A stretch of DNA of 64,000 bases from an endosymbiont of Galathealinum brachiosum (GTDB lineage Bacteria; Pseudomonadota; Gammaproteobacteria; SZUA-229): assembly GCA_003349885.1 (NCBI GenBank), contig QFXC01000013.1, positions 682,001 through 746,000 on the forward strand, read 5' to 3'. A model generated the notes under the pieces. It was not told the origin of the DNA, searched no databases, and saw nothing but the letters and a program-made list of their open reading frames with translations. Below are positions 8,059-16,602 of the stretch, one piece after another. Both the position numbers and the translations under genes were made by a program. Positions within the stretch are counted from its first letter, which is position 1, and each line of letters opens with the position of its first letter.

Positions 8059-10011
8059 TTATTCAAATCTCACTGCAGCACTCAACCAGAAATTTCTTTC
8101 TGGTGAAGGGAAGAACGAAACAGCACCAAAAGATTCATTAGCACTGGCGGAATACTCTTTATCAAAAACATTATTAATTCGAGCAGAGAATGTCCATTCT
8201 TTTAACTGATATCTAAGGTTAGCATTCACAACAGTATAACCATCCAGTTTTGGATTGCTGTTTGCATTATCGCCAGAAACAAAGTGGTCATCAGTATAAA
8301 TAACTTCTACGTATGTTTTCAGGTTTTCTCTTATACGATAATCAGCCGCCATTGATGCTTTACGCTCTGGCACACCTGATATTTTATTTCCAGCAAACAC
8401 ACCGGAATCAAATATTGCATCTGTATAGGTAAATGCTGCATTTACATTTAAATCACTATATACCTTATAATCAGCTTCAACAATAAGCCCATCATGGGTC
8501 GTTGGATCCAGGTTAACATTTGCACCTGTACCTGGCCCGAATGGACCTTCTGCACCCGGGTCATAAGCAATCTCATCTTCCAGTTCAAGCCTATAAACTT
8601 GCGCCTTGACGGCATAACTTGCTACAGTCCACTCTATGCCCACCTCATTTGAATCACCTGTCTGTGTTTTTAATGGTGCGGTCGGAGAAGCAAACGAAAG
8701 CTCATCAACTTTGGCAAATCTAAAGTTTTGGTCAAATCGAGCAAATAACACCAGATTATCTGACAACGCACTTTGAATACCTAACTCATAAGCGGAAACA
8801 CGCTCAGTTAACTCACCATTGGTAAAACTGGATACCATCTCATTTTCAACTCTGGCTTTTCGACCACCAAGAGTCAGTGATGTTTTAGACGCCAAAGGTA
8901 CAACAGCCTGCATATAGTACGACAGTGCTTTTTGTTCATCTGTTAAATATGATTCATAATCTGCTTTCAAATAATCTATGCCCGTTGTAATAATTGCCTC
9001 ACCACCATTAAATGAAAATATACCGATCATACGGGGAGTGAATTCCAGCTGTTCGCTGTTTATAAAAAATGGTGTGGTATTTTTACCAAAACTGGAACTT
9101 TGAACACTTTCATATTCAAACTCATGAGATATCAACTCAGCCTCAACAAACCAGTTATCACTCACTGATGTTTTAGTACCTACTCGTGAAACCTTAGTAT
9201 CTTCATCTAAATAATCATCTGAAAAGTTTATAGTCGATTGTCTTCTATCTGCTTCGACCTCATTTGAAAATAACGCGCCAGGTAGTTCCTGCTCTCTTGT
9301 TATAACCTGGTATTCAGCGTAAACATTACCAGATGAAAACTCATAATCTATTCGCCCAAGCAAATTAACATTTTCTAACTCATTATTATCTCTATAATTA
9401 TCTGCCTCTAATACATCACCAGATAACACATAACTTACACCATTTGAAATTTTATCAGTTATTCTTGCTAAAACTTGTTTACGTCCATAACTACCTGTTC
9501 GTGCTTCAATATCTGCAGTGAACTCTTTAGGCTTTCTGGTAATAACATTAATCACACCACCGACGGCCTGATCACCATACAATACACCTGCACTACTCTG
9601 TATGATTTCAATCTGCTCAATATCTTTTATTGAAACAGCATTAAGATCCGGACCCGATAAATCAATATTATTCACTCGACGACCATCGATAATAATTAAT
9701 GTATTCGATATAGCTGTACTATTACTAAACCCTCGCATTGATACCGTAGCCTCAGTGCCATCACCATATAAATCCGTAACATGCACTCCACCTACGCCAC
9801 TAATTACTTCAGCAAAGTTACTTGCTCCGCTCGCTTCAATTTGCTCGCGTGTAATCACTTTAATATTCATTGGAATTGTTACAGTCGACTGATTTGATCT
9901 AAATGCACTAACAACAACAGTTGGCACATCTTCTGCCATAACGCTATGACATGGCAGGAAACTGGAAGATATAACAGCCAGTAATAAAGTATTTTTTTTA
10001 TTCAATAACAT
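8059..10011 (-). CDS. btuB: TonB-dependent vitamin B12 receptor
   Basis: I place the start at the ATG at 10009-10011, preceded by GGGTGAG. It gives 650 residues with a signal peptide ending near VMA-ED. An upstream in-frame codon at 10185 would run through the riboswitch and can be discounted. After a TonB-box-like PTVVVSA come a plug domain (about 30-150, with SMRGFSNS and GVLYGDQAVGGVINV) and a 22-strand-type barrel ending in an aromatic-rich strand. The riboswitch upstream, tonB immediately downstream and btuF nearby support cobalamin as ligand. It is slightly longer than E. coli BtuB (614 with signal). Confidence 0.9.
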   Translation of the reverse strand: MLLNKKNTLLLAVISSSFLPCHSVMAEDVPTVVVSAFRSNQSTVTIPMNIKVITREQIEASGASNFAEVISGVGGVHVTDLYGDGTEATVSMRGFSNSTAISNTLIIIDGRRVNNIDLSGPDLNAVSIKDIEQIEIIQSSAGVLYGDQAVGGVINVITRKPKEFTADIEARTGSYGRKQVLARITDKISNGVSYVLSGDVLEADNYRDNNELENVNLLGRIDYEFSSGNVYAEYQVITREQELPGALFSNEVEADRRQSTINFSDDYLDEDTKVSRVGTKTSVSDNWFVEAELISHEFEYESVQSSSFGKNTTPFFINSEQLEFTPRMIGIFSFNGGEAIITTGIDYLKADYESYLTDEQKALSYYMQAVVPLASKTSLTLGGRKARVENEMVSSFTNGELTERVSAYELGIQSALSDNLVLFARFDQNFRFAKVDELSFASPTAPLKTQTGDSNEVGIEWTVASYAVKAQVYRLELEDEIAYDPGAEGPFGPGTGANVNLDPTTHDGLIVEADYKVYSDLNVNAAFTYTDAIFDSGVFAGNKISGVPERKASMAADYRIRENLKTYVEVIYTDDHFVSGDNANSNPKLDGYTVVNANLRYQLKEWTFSARINNVFDKEYSASANESFGAVSFFPSPERNFWLSAAVRFE

Positions 10012-10100
10012 TAGCTCACCCAAAATTTTAGATAAAGTTAATGTTGCAAAGGAATTGGTAAGACTAAAAAGCTGATAGACAGATAGATGAGTCTGAACCG

Positions 10101-10117
10101 AGTTGCCCTCCGCAACT
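10101..10117 (-). other. Small hairpin between riboswitch and btuB start, GGAGG in loop
   Basis: On the minus strand AGTTGC and GCAACT form a perfect 6-bp stem around the loop GGAGG. It lies about 20 bases downstream of the riboswitch aptamer and about 90 bases before the btuB ATG. It has no T run, so it does not look like a terminator. It could be part of the expression platform, but I cannot show this. Confidence 0.4.
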
Positions 10118-10136
10118 ATAAACAGTAAACATCTCA

Positions 10137-10324
10137 GGCAGGTCTCCGGACTTATGAGGCTAAATAATATGAATCGCCTTCCCACATTTGTAGTGGCTTA
10201 GTCAGTTATTACACTAACTTTGACTCATGTTTACTCAATTACCGTTGCGGGGGCAGTGCCAGATTCTTTTACTCAAGGCAATAATCACTGGCTTCCCTAT
10301 TATCCTGATTGCTCAGGACCTGAA
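10137..10324 (-). promoter_or_regulatory. Cobalamin (AdoCbl) riboswitch upstream of btuB
   Basis: Read on the minus strand, this leader shows the conserved cobalamin riboswitch blocks in order. They are a closing arm CAGGTCC (near 10316-10322), GGGAAGCCAGTGA (about 10285-10300), the B12 box CTGCCCCCGCAACGG (about 10244-10258), AAGCCACTAC...GGGAAGGCG (about 10178-10200) and the 3' arm GGAGACCTGCC (about 10139-10149) that pairs with the first. It precedes btuB and tonB and should lower their expression when adenosylcobalamin is plentiful. The mechanism (transcription or translation) is not clear; no strong terminator follows. Confidence 0.93.
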
Positions 10325-10418
10325 ACTGGGGCGACTATACCCCATGAATTTTAGAATAACAATTGAATTAGTACAGCTTATTAAGCATCTCCACTTTAAC
10401 CCATTGTTTTAATTGATT

Positions 10419-11300
10419 TTATTTTTTATATTTTGAAAAAATCTCACATATTTTTTCGGCACCATCAAGAATTCGAGGCGTTTGTCTTACTATCAAACCG
10501 GCATCTATGGCATAAACATGATTATTTTTAACTGCCTCAATAGCTTCCCAACGCAGCCATTCACTTAACCAGTCTTCTCGCCCCTTTGCCATACCCGCCA
10601 ATATTACATCTGGATTTTTTTTCATAACACTTTCCATATCAATAGTGGGTGCAATATTATCCATGTCTGCAAATACATTAACACCTCCACAAAATTCAAT
10701 GACATCATTGACCAGATGATCTTTATTAATCGTCATCAATGGCTGGTTCCAGACCTGATAAAAAACTCTGATTTTGTCATTATCGCCAACTTTATCAGAA
10801 TATTTTTTTCTAAGACTCTTAAGGCGCTTAAGATATTCATTTGCCTGCACTTCAGCAACATGTTCTGTTCCAAGCAACTTACCCAACACTCTTAGAGATT
10901 CTGCCACATCTTCAAACTCATCCGGTTCATTATTAAATATTGGTATACCCAGATCTTTAATGCCATTAATCATGTCGACCGGATTTCCACTTTTCCAGTA
11001 AATGATAAGCTCTGGCTGTAAAGCTAAAATCTTTTCTTTATCAACTTTTTTATAACTTCCTATTCTGGGTATTTTTTTTGCTCTCTCAGGATAATCACTA
11101 AAACTAACGGTACCTAATACCTGTTTGTCAGCTCCTGCCGCAAAAAGTAATTCAGCTACATGGGGCGCAAGACTAATAATACGTTTCACCGGTTTATCAA
11201 AAGTTATTTTTTTTCCGCTGTCATCAGTAACCACTATTTCTGATAATGCATTCGTCGATACAACGGAAAATATCAATATAAATATTACTTTCAACTTCAC
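10419..11300 (-). CDS. btuF: Periplasmic cobalamin-binding protein
   Basis: This 293-residue protein begins with a signal peptide (about 1-21, ending NALS) and continues as a helical-backbone type III binding protein. Signs are KRIISLAPHVAELLFAAGA, GSYKKVDKEKILALQPELIIYW and DVILAGMAKG. This is the BtuF/FecB family, which captures B12 in the periplasm for the BtuCD importer. The start is a GTG at 11298-11300, preceded by GGAAG at good spacing; no ATG is available. It is upstream of the btuB riboswitch and so is not controlled by it. Confidence 0.88.
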   Translation of the reverse strand: MKLKVIFILIFSVVSTNALSEIVVTDDSGKKITFDKPVKRIISLAPHVAELLFAAGADKQVLGTVSFSDYPERAKKIPRIGSYKKVDKEKILALQPELIIYWKSGNPVDMINGIKDLGIPIFNNEPDEFEDVAESLRVLGKLLGTEHVAEVQANEYLKRLKSLRKKYSDKVGDNDKIRVFYQVWNQPLMTINKDHLVNDVIEFCGGVNVFADMDNIAPTIDMESVMKKNPDVILAGMAKGREDWLSEWLRWEAIEAVKNNHVYAIDAGLIVRQTPRILDGAEKICEIFSKYKK

Positions 11301-11408
11301 TAATTACTTCCAGATGCTTCTGATTTGAATTTATTACACAAAGACTATACGCTCCATGACTTTATCTCAAGTTGCTTTATTTAAATAACGGGACGTTACA
11401 ACCTCACC

Positions 11409-12863
11409 ATGACCTCTAAAACACTTATGATTCAGGGCACAACCTCAGATGCGGGTAAAACAATCCTCGTTGCAGGATTGTGTCGAGTATTAAAAAACCA
11501 TGGCATTAACGTAGCGCCTTTTAAACCACAAAATATGGCATTAAATAGTGCAGTAACGGCTGACGGCGGTGAAATTGGCAGAGCACAGGCAGTACAGGCT
11601 CAGGCCTGTGGTATTGAGCCTACTACTGATATGAATCCTGTGTTGCTAAAACCCAATACAGATGTTGGCGCACAGGTAATTATTCATGGTAAAGCATTAC
11701 AGGACATGGATGCTAAAACATTCCATAACTATAAATCAATTGCCATGAAAGCTGTTTTAGATTCACATCAACGTTTAAGCGACCAATATGAAGTAATTAT
11801 GGTTGAAGGTGCCGGTAGCCCCGCAGAAATTAATTTACGTGATCGTGATATTGCCAATATGGGATTTGCTGAAGCCGTTGATTGCCCTGTCGTTCTAATT
11901 GCCGATATTGATAGAGGTGGTGTATTTGCGCACCTGATTGGTACTCTTGAATTATTATCTGAATCAGAACAAAACCGCATCAAAGGTTTTGTCATCAATC
12001 GTTTTCGTGGTGATATAACATTACTGCAGTCAGGCCTTGACTGGCTGGAAGAAAAAACAGGAAAACCTGTTCTGGGCGTTTTACCTTATTTGCACGGTCT
12101 GCATATTGAAGCAGAAGATGCTATTAATAATCTATCAGTTTGCACTGAAAACAAAGAAAAAACATTAAAAGTTATCGTGCCTGTTTTACCCCGCATTAGC
12201 AATCATACCGATTTCGATCCCTTACGCTTACACCCTCAGGTTGATTTTGAATACGTTTCACACAACTCACCGATCCCACCCTGCGACCTGATAATTTTAC
12301 CCGGCAGTAAAAGTGTACGAGCTGATCTTGAATTTCTACAGAACAATAACTGGGCAGAAAATTTACAAAAACATTTAAGATATGGCGGAAAAATAATAGG
12401 CATTTGCGGTGGTTTTCAGATGCTTGGCAACAGTATTTATGATCCATCAGGCATTGAAGGAAAAGCCGGATTTGCTGATGGATTTGGTTTTTTTGATATG
12501 CAAACTGAAATACATAGAACAAAACAACTACATAATAAAACGGGAAGACTTTTTCTAAATAACACAAAAGTATCTGGTTATGAAATTCATGCTGGCATTA
12601 GTAAAGGTCCGGTTTTAGAACATCCGGCTATTATCACTAATAACGGTTCTGACGGTGCTGTTTCTTCAGATAATAATATTATGGGTAGTTATTTTCATGG
12701 TTTATTTAATGAGACTGAAGCTTGTAATGCGATTTTGGAATGGGCAGGGCTACGGGAGGTGGAGTCTGTGGATTATTTAGCTTTGCAGGAAAGGGAGATT
12801 GAGCGACTGGCTATTTCTATTGAGGAGCATTTGGATGTTTCTCGTATTTTAAAATTAATTTAA
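11409..12863 (+). CDS. cobQ: Cobyric acid synthase
   Basis: The 484-residue protein amidates adenosylcobyrinic acid a,c-diamide four times to give cobyric acid, using glutamine and ATP. The N-terminal dethiobiotin-synthetase-like domain begins [12 protein letters not shown] and holds the DADGGE-type segment [11 protein letters not shown]. The C-terminal class I amidotransferase domain has the nucleophile Cys333 ([11 protein letters not shown]) and a catalytic histidine in SYFHGLF. The length matches CobQ/CbiP (about 485). It is divergent from btuF and convergent with the cobUTCS run. Earlier corrin-ring genes are not in this window. Confidence 0.96.
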   Translation: MTSKTLMIQGTTSDAGKTILVAGLCRVLKNHGINVAPFKPQNMALNSAVTADGGEIGRAQAVQAQACGIEPTTDMNPVLLKPNTDVGAQVIIHGKALQDMDAKTFHNYKSIAMKAVLDSHQRLSDQYEVIMVEGAGSPAEINLRDRDIANMGFAEAVDCPVVLIADIDRGGVFAHLIGTLELLSESEQNRIKGFVINRFRGDITLLQSGLDWLEEKTGKPVLGVLPYLHGLHIEAEDAINNLSVCTENKEKTLKVIVPVLPRISNHTDFDPLRLHPQVDFEYVSHNSPIPPCDLIILPGSKSVRADLEFLQNNNWAENLQKHLRYGGKIIGICGGFQMLGNSIYDPSGIEGKAGFADGFGFFDMQTEIHRTKQLHNKTGRLFLNNTKVSGYEIHAGISKGPVLEHPAIITNNGSDGAVSSDNNIMGSYFHGLFNETEACNAILEWAGLREVESVDYLALQEREIERLAISIEEHLDVSRILKLI

Positions 12864-12879
12864 TTGCACATTTATGATT

Positions 12880-12923
12880 TTTGGCTACTGGATTAGAGCG
12901 TGTAAACATACTAGTGGCCCAAA
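12880..12923. terminator. Hairpin between convergent cobQ and cobS
   Basis: TTTGGCTACTGG (12880-12891) can pair with CTAGTGGCCCAAA (12911-12923) with one bulge and some G-T pairs. It sits exactly between two convergent genes, which suggests a shared terminator, but neither side has a good T run. Confidence 0.35.
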
Positions 12924-12926
12924 CAA

Positions 12927-13658
12927 CTAAAACACAATAGCCATCAAAACAACCACTTCCACAAACTCAATCGCTGCACCAATCGTATCCCCGGTCATCC
13001 CACCAATAAACTTAACCATCAAATACCGCAAATACCAGAGCACACAAGCTACAACCAGAATCAAAACTACAGCCTGCACAAAACCCAGAAAAAACAAACT
13101 AACAATAGATACAACACTCAACACAGTCCAGGCTAACTCTCGTGGTAAATACGCCGCCATAGCACTACCCAACCCCTGCTCTCTTACATAAGGCGTAGTT
13201 AAAAACAACGTTAAAGGAACACAACGAGCAATAACAGGTGCAGCAATTAATAGATAAATTTCATTATTTAAAATCAGGCTATTAATAGCCGAAAATTTTA
13301 TTAACAAAACCAGCACCAGAACAATAACCGCAATGGGCCCAGCCTGTGGGTCTTTCATTATTTCTAATGCACGTTTTTTATCGCCATGACTACCCACCCA
13401 TGCATCCGCACTATCCGCTAAACCATCTAAATGCAGCCCTCCGGTAATGATCACCCAGACAGATAAAATAATCGCCGCAACTAATATTGAGTTTTGTTCC
13501 GCTAACAATGAAGAAATAACAAATATACACAACCCGATAAGAAAACCTACAACCGGATACCAGAGCAATGACCTGGCAACGTTTTCATCTGTCCACTCAA
13601 TATTAAAATTAAGTGGAAACCGAGTTAGAAACTGAAGTGCAATTAAAAAAGCGGTCAT
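12927..13658 (-). CDS. cobS: Adenosylcobinamide-GDP ribazoletransferase (cobalamin synthase)
   Basis: This 243-residue polytopic membrane protein joins alpha-ribazole (phosphate) to adenosylcobinamide-GDP to finish cobalamin. The CobS signatures TRFPLN near the N-terminus, GGLHLDGLADSADAW (about 95-110), the KDPQAGPIAVI segment and GMTGDTIGAAIE near the C-terminus are all present. The length matches the family (about 247). It begins 2 bases downstream of cobC, so the two genes are tightly coupled. Confidence 0.96.
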   Translation of the reverse strand: MTAFLIALQFLTRFPLNFNIEWTDENVARSLLWYPVVGFLIGLCIFVISSLLAEQNSILVAAIILSVWVIITGGLHLDGLADSADAWVGSHGDKKRALEIMKDPQAGPIAVIVLVLVLLIKFSAINSLILNNEIYLLIAAPVIARCVPLTLFLTTPYVREQGLGSAMAAYLPRELAWTVLSVVSIVSLFFLGFVQAVVLILVVACVLWYLRYLMVKFIGGMTGDTIGAAIEFVEVVVLMAIVF

Positions 13659-13660
13659 AA

Positions 13661-14260
13661 TTAAAGTTTATTAACTTGCTGATTAATAAAATGCAGGCTC
13701 AAATTTCCGTCATAACTGGTAACTCTGGTTAAACCTGCATAATCAATATTTATTTTTTGAGACTTTTTAAACGTTATGGACAATATTTCTGAAATAATCT
13801 GCCTTATCACACCGCCATGTACGACCAGCAGAATATGTTCATTTTTATGTTTGTTCGCTACATGTTCAAACGCACTATTTACACGACTCTTAAAATCTGA
13901 AAATCCTTCTGCATTGGGTGGTGTATTGCTCTCAGGGTCTTCCCAGAACATACTCAGTTTTTCCTGATCGGTACGCCATAAATCTTCCGCGGTTAGTCCT
14001 TCCCAGTCACCAAAATCTATTTCACGTAAATCATCTTCTATCTCCAGGTCCAGACCATTTTCTTTTGCTAGTGTTTGTGAAAAATCTGCACAGCGTATTA
14101 AAGGAGAACTAATAATCCGTTGATATAACTGCCCTTTAACAGCTAACTGCATATGTTCCCAGCCCTGTTTACTAAGAGATGCATCCGTAGACCCCAGAAA
14201 ACAGTTACCTTTAGTTGTTTCTCCATGACGTAATAAATCAATAGTTGTTAACTTCTGCAT
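13661..14260 (-). CDS. cobC: Alpha-ribazole phosphatase, histidine phosphatase superfamily
   Basis: The 199-residue enzyme has the RHGE motif at 11-14 with the phosphohistidine His12, the acid segment IDFGDWEGLT and the second catalytic histidine in VVHGGVIRQI. This is the phosphoglycerate-mutase fold of CobC, which dephosphorylates alpha-ribazole-5'-phosphate or cobalamin phosphate. Fold alone cannot fix the substrate, but its place between cobT and cobS, with gaps of 2-3 bases, makes the assignment strong. Confidence 0.9.
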   Translation of the reverse strand: MQKLTTIDLLRHGETTKGNCFLGSTDASLSKQGWEHMQLAVKGQLYQRIISSPLIRCADFSQTLAKENGLDLEIEDDLREIDFGDWEGLTAEDLWRTDQEKLSMFWEDPESNTPPNAEGFSDFKSRVNSAFEHVANKHKNEHILLVVHGGVIRQIISEILSITFKKSQKINIDYAGLTRVTSYDGNLSLHFINQQVNKL

Positions 14261-14263
14261 TAT

Positions 14264-15325
14264 TTACATATTATCTTTATTTGAAACACTTGCCTGCTCA
14301 AATGTTGCCATATTATTATGCAGCACACAGGCCATTCTCATTAATGGAACAACGATAGCTGCACCGCTGGCTTCACCTAAACGCATATTCATATCAAGTA
14401 ACGGTTTAACATCCATTACCTGCATAATCATCGCATGCCCTGGCTCCGCAGAAGCATGTGAAAAAAACATCCACTGTTTTACCTGAGGTTTTATCTTTAT
14501 TGCCATAAGAGCTGCAACACTACTTATAAAACCATCAACTAAAACCGGTAAGGAGTTTTGTGCACAGGATATATACGCACCAACAAGCGCTGCAATTTCA
14601 AAACCGCCTACCGACTGCAAAACACCTACTGGTGATTTCATGTTATCTTTATGTAACTCAATACTTTTCTGTATTACAGAAGCTTTATATGAAACTCCAT
14701 CTTTATCAAGCCCTGTCCCAGGGCCGGTTAATTTTTCAGCGCTTTCATTCAATAATGCACAGGCAATTGCAGTAGCTGATGTTGTATTTGCAATACCCAT
14801 ATCACCGCCAATAAATAAATCAGCTGATTCGTTTATCGCACGTTTAACCGACTCACTCCCCACATTCAAAGCTTCTAACAATTGACTCTGTGACATTGCA
14901 GGTCGTTTACTGAAATTTTGTGTACCCGGAGCAATACGTTGATTGTATACCGACAACATCTCCTCATGATCATTAACGGTACCCGCATTAATCACTTCAA
15001 GTTTAGCATCTAGCGTTTTAGCTAAAACACTTATTGCTGCGCCACCCCTGGCAAAATTTTTCACCATTTCCAGTGTTACCACCTGAGGAAATGCAGATAC
15101 ATTTTCCTCAGCAACACCATGATCTGCAGCAAATACAGCTATATGCACATTATTAACTGCAGGTTTATCAGTAAACTGCATTGCAGATAACTGTATAGCA
15201 ATATCTTCCATTCTACCTAATGAACCCGGTGGTTTGGTTAAGCTATTCTGACGCTGCTTTGCAAGTATTTTAAATTTATTACTAACATCTTTAACCGGGT
15301 TATCTAACCAACTTTTTTCAACCAT
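14264..15325 (-). CDS. cobT: Nicotinate-nucleotide-dimethylbenzimidazole phosphoribosyltransferase
   Basis: The 353-residue protein makes alpha-ribazole-5'-phosphate from nicotinate mononucleotide and dimethylbenzimidazole. Family features include KPPGSLGRMEDIA near the N-terminus, AADHGVAEENVSAFPQ, the GDMGIANTT motif and the late RLGEASGAAI segment, whose glutamate is the catalytic base in Salmonella CobT. The length matches CobT (about 356). It is third in the minus-strand run that starts at the acyltransferase gene and is followed at once by cobC. Confidence 0.96.
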   Translation of the reverse strand: MVEKSWLDNPVKDVSNKFKILAKQRQNSLTKPPGSLGRMEDIAIQLSAMQFTDKPAVNNVHIAVFAADHGVAEENVSAFPQVVTLEMVKNFARGGAAISVLAKTLDAKLEVINAGTVNDHEEMLSVYNQRIAPGTQNFSKRPAMSQSQLLEALNVGSESVKRAINESADLFIGGDMGIANTTSATAIACALLNESAEKLTGPGTGLDKDGVSYKASVIQKSIELHKDNMKSPVGVLQSVGGFEIAALVGAYISCAQNSLPVLVDGFISSVAALMAIKIKPQVKQWMFFSHASAEPGHAMIMQVMDVKPLLDMNMRLGEASGAAIVVPLMRMACVLHNNMATFEQASVSNKDNM

Positions 15326-15402
15326 TTACATTCTTCTTTTGTTTTACTCTTATCGACACTCATTCGAAAGTTATTTATTTAAATAAAAATAACAGAGAAC
15401 CA

Positions 15403-15912
15403 TTATTTTAAAACTTGTGGCAGCCCCGCTGTTATAAATACAACACGTTCACAAACCTGTGCTATTTTCTGATGTAACCGTCCAGACTCATCCACAAATT
15501 TTCTACCCAGCTCACTCATTGGCACAATACCCTGCCCAACCTCATTACTCACGAGTATTAAATCAGATTTCAGCTCAGTTATAACGTTTATCAATTCATT
15601 CTGTTTCTGTAGAACAAAATCTTCATCATCTATTGCCATGCAGTTACTCAACCACAAAGTCAGGCAATCAATTAAAAGACAATTCCCCGGATTATTGTTT
15701 TCTATTAAAACATCAGGCAGGTTTACAGGCTCTTCAATTAACTGCCAGTGTTCGGGTCTCTGTTGCTGATGCAGGCGTATACGCTGGCTCATTTCCTCAT
15801 CACCTGCTGTTGCGGTAGCTATATAAATGACCTTTTTATCACTCGCTTTTGCTAACTGCTCAGCATAGGTGCTTTTACCTGATCTGGCCCCGCCTAATAT
15901 AAATTGCTTCAT
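15403..15912 (-). CDS. cobU: Bifunctional adenosylcobinamide kinase / guanylyltransferase
   Basis: This 169-residue enzyme phosphorylates adenosylcobinamide and then transfers GMP to it. The P-loop GGARSGKST (7-15), the His48 region RIRLHQQQRPEHW (the guanylylated histidine in CobU) and LLIDCLTLWLSN with VSNEVGQGIVP are all conserved. It is slightly shorter than the Salmonella enzyme (181). The next gene, cobT, follows after 77 bases. An upstream acyltransferase gene ends 26 bases before its start, so co-transcription is likely. Confidence 0.95.
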   Translation of the reverse strand: MKQFILGGARSGKSTYAEQLAKASDKKVIYIATATAGDEEMSQRIRLHQQQRPEHWQLIEEPVNLPDVLIENNNPGNCLLIDCLTLWLSNCMAIDDEDFVLQKQNELINVITELKSDLILVSNEVGQGIVPMSELGRKFVDESGRLHQKIAQVCERVVFITAGLPQVLK

Positions 15913-15938
15913 ATTTGATACTTTTTAAAAATCTCACA

Positions 15939-16493
15939 TTATTTTTTTATTATCAGGTCACTCTGATTTTTCGGGTTACACCCTGTTTTATCCTGATAAA
16001 AGCTTTTTATAATTTCAAAATCCGAATCAATATCGCCTGTTGTCTCTACCATTTTACCTACACCTATTTTCTTATTTTTATAATCAAGATATGCCAGTGC
16101 TATAGGCACATTCGCGCCATCAGCTATATGATAAAAACCTGTTTTCCATTTATCTGTCTTTGACCTTGTTCCCTCGGGCATAAGACCAAGAACAAAACAC
16201 TCTCTGGAATTAAATAAATCAATATTTTTTTGAATAAAACCCGATGCTTTGCCCCTGTTAACTGGCACGCCACCCATTGCAACGAATATAGGTCCAAACG
16301 GCCCCCAGAACATACTGTGTTTTGCTACCCAGTTAAGCGGCATATTCATAGCCCACTTAGCTAACATGCCCATAATAAAATCCCAGTTACTCGTATGCGG
16401 GTACCCGATCAACACGTATTTATTAATGGCTGGTAACTGTTCATCCAGCTGCCAACCAAGCATTTTTAATATTATTCGACTTAAAAATCTCAT
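15939..16493 (-). CDS. Lysophospholipid acyltransferase family protein (PlsC-like)
   Basis: The 184-residue protein has the acyltransferase motif HTSNWD (HX4D, His33 and Asp38) and a PEGTRSK block III near residue 124. These are the hallmarks of the PlsC/glycerol-phosphate acyltransferase superfamily. It lacks long membrane segments beyond a short N-terminal hydrophobic stretch. The exact acceptor is unknown. It heads the run that continues into cobU, which may be a chance operon partner; no B12-related role is obvious. Confidence 0.8.
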   Translation of the reverse strand: MRFLSRIILKMLGWQLDEQLPAINKYVLIGYPHTSNWDFIMGMLAKWAMNMPLNWVAKHSMFWGPFGPIFVAMGGVPVNRGKASGFIQKNIDLFNSRECFVLGLMPEGTRSKTDKWKTGFYHIADGANVPIALAYLDYKNKKIGVGKMVETTGDIDSDFEIIKSFYQDKTGCNPKNQSDLIIKK

Positions 16494-16602
16494 TTTTTGT
16501 TATCAACTTAAACTTTTGTTTCTAATATTGGTCTTTATTCTTAGCGTGTAAATGATAAAATTTGCCGCAATCTTAAATTACAGCCTGTTATCGGAGAACA
16601 CA

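Noticed and set aside
10012-10185. Longer N-terminus for BtuB
   Set aside because: The upstream extension would run from the riboswitch region and put a signal peptide inside the protein; the ATG at 10011 has the signal peptide right after it.
10227-10412. Short plus-strand open frame across the btuB leader
   Set aside because: It overlaps the cobalamin riboswitch on the other strand, which explains the sequence constraint.
12196-12567. Open frame of 123 codons opposite cobQ
   Set aside because: It is antisense to the conserved glutaminase region of cobQ and has no gene-like context.
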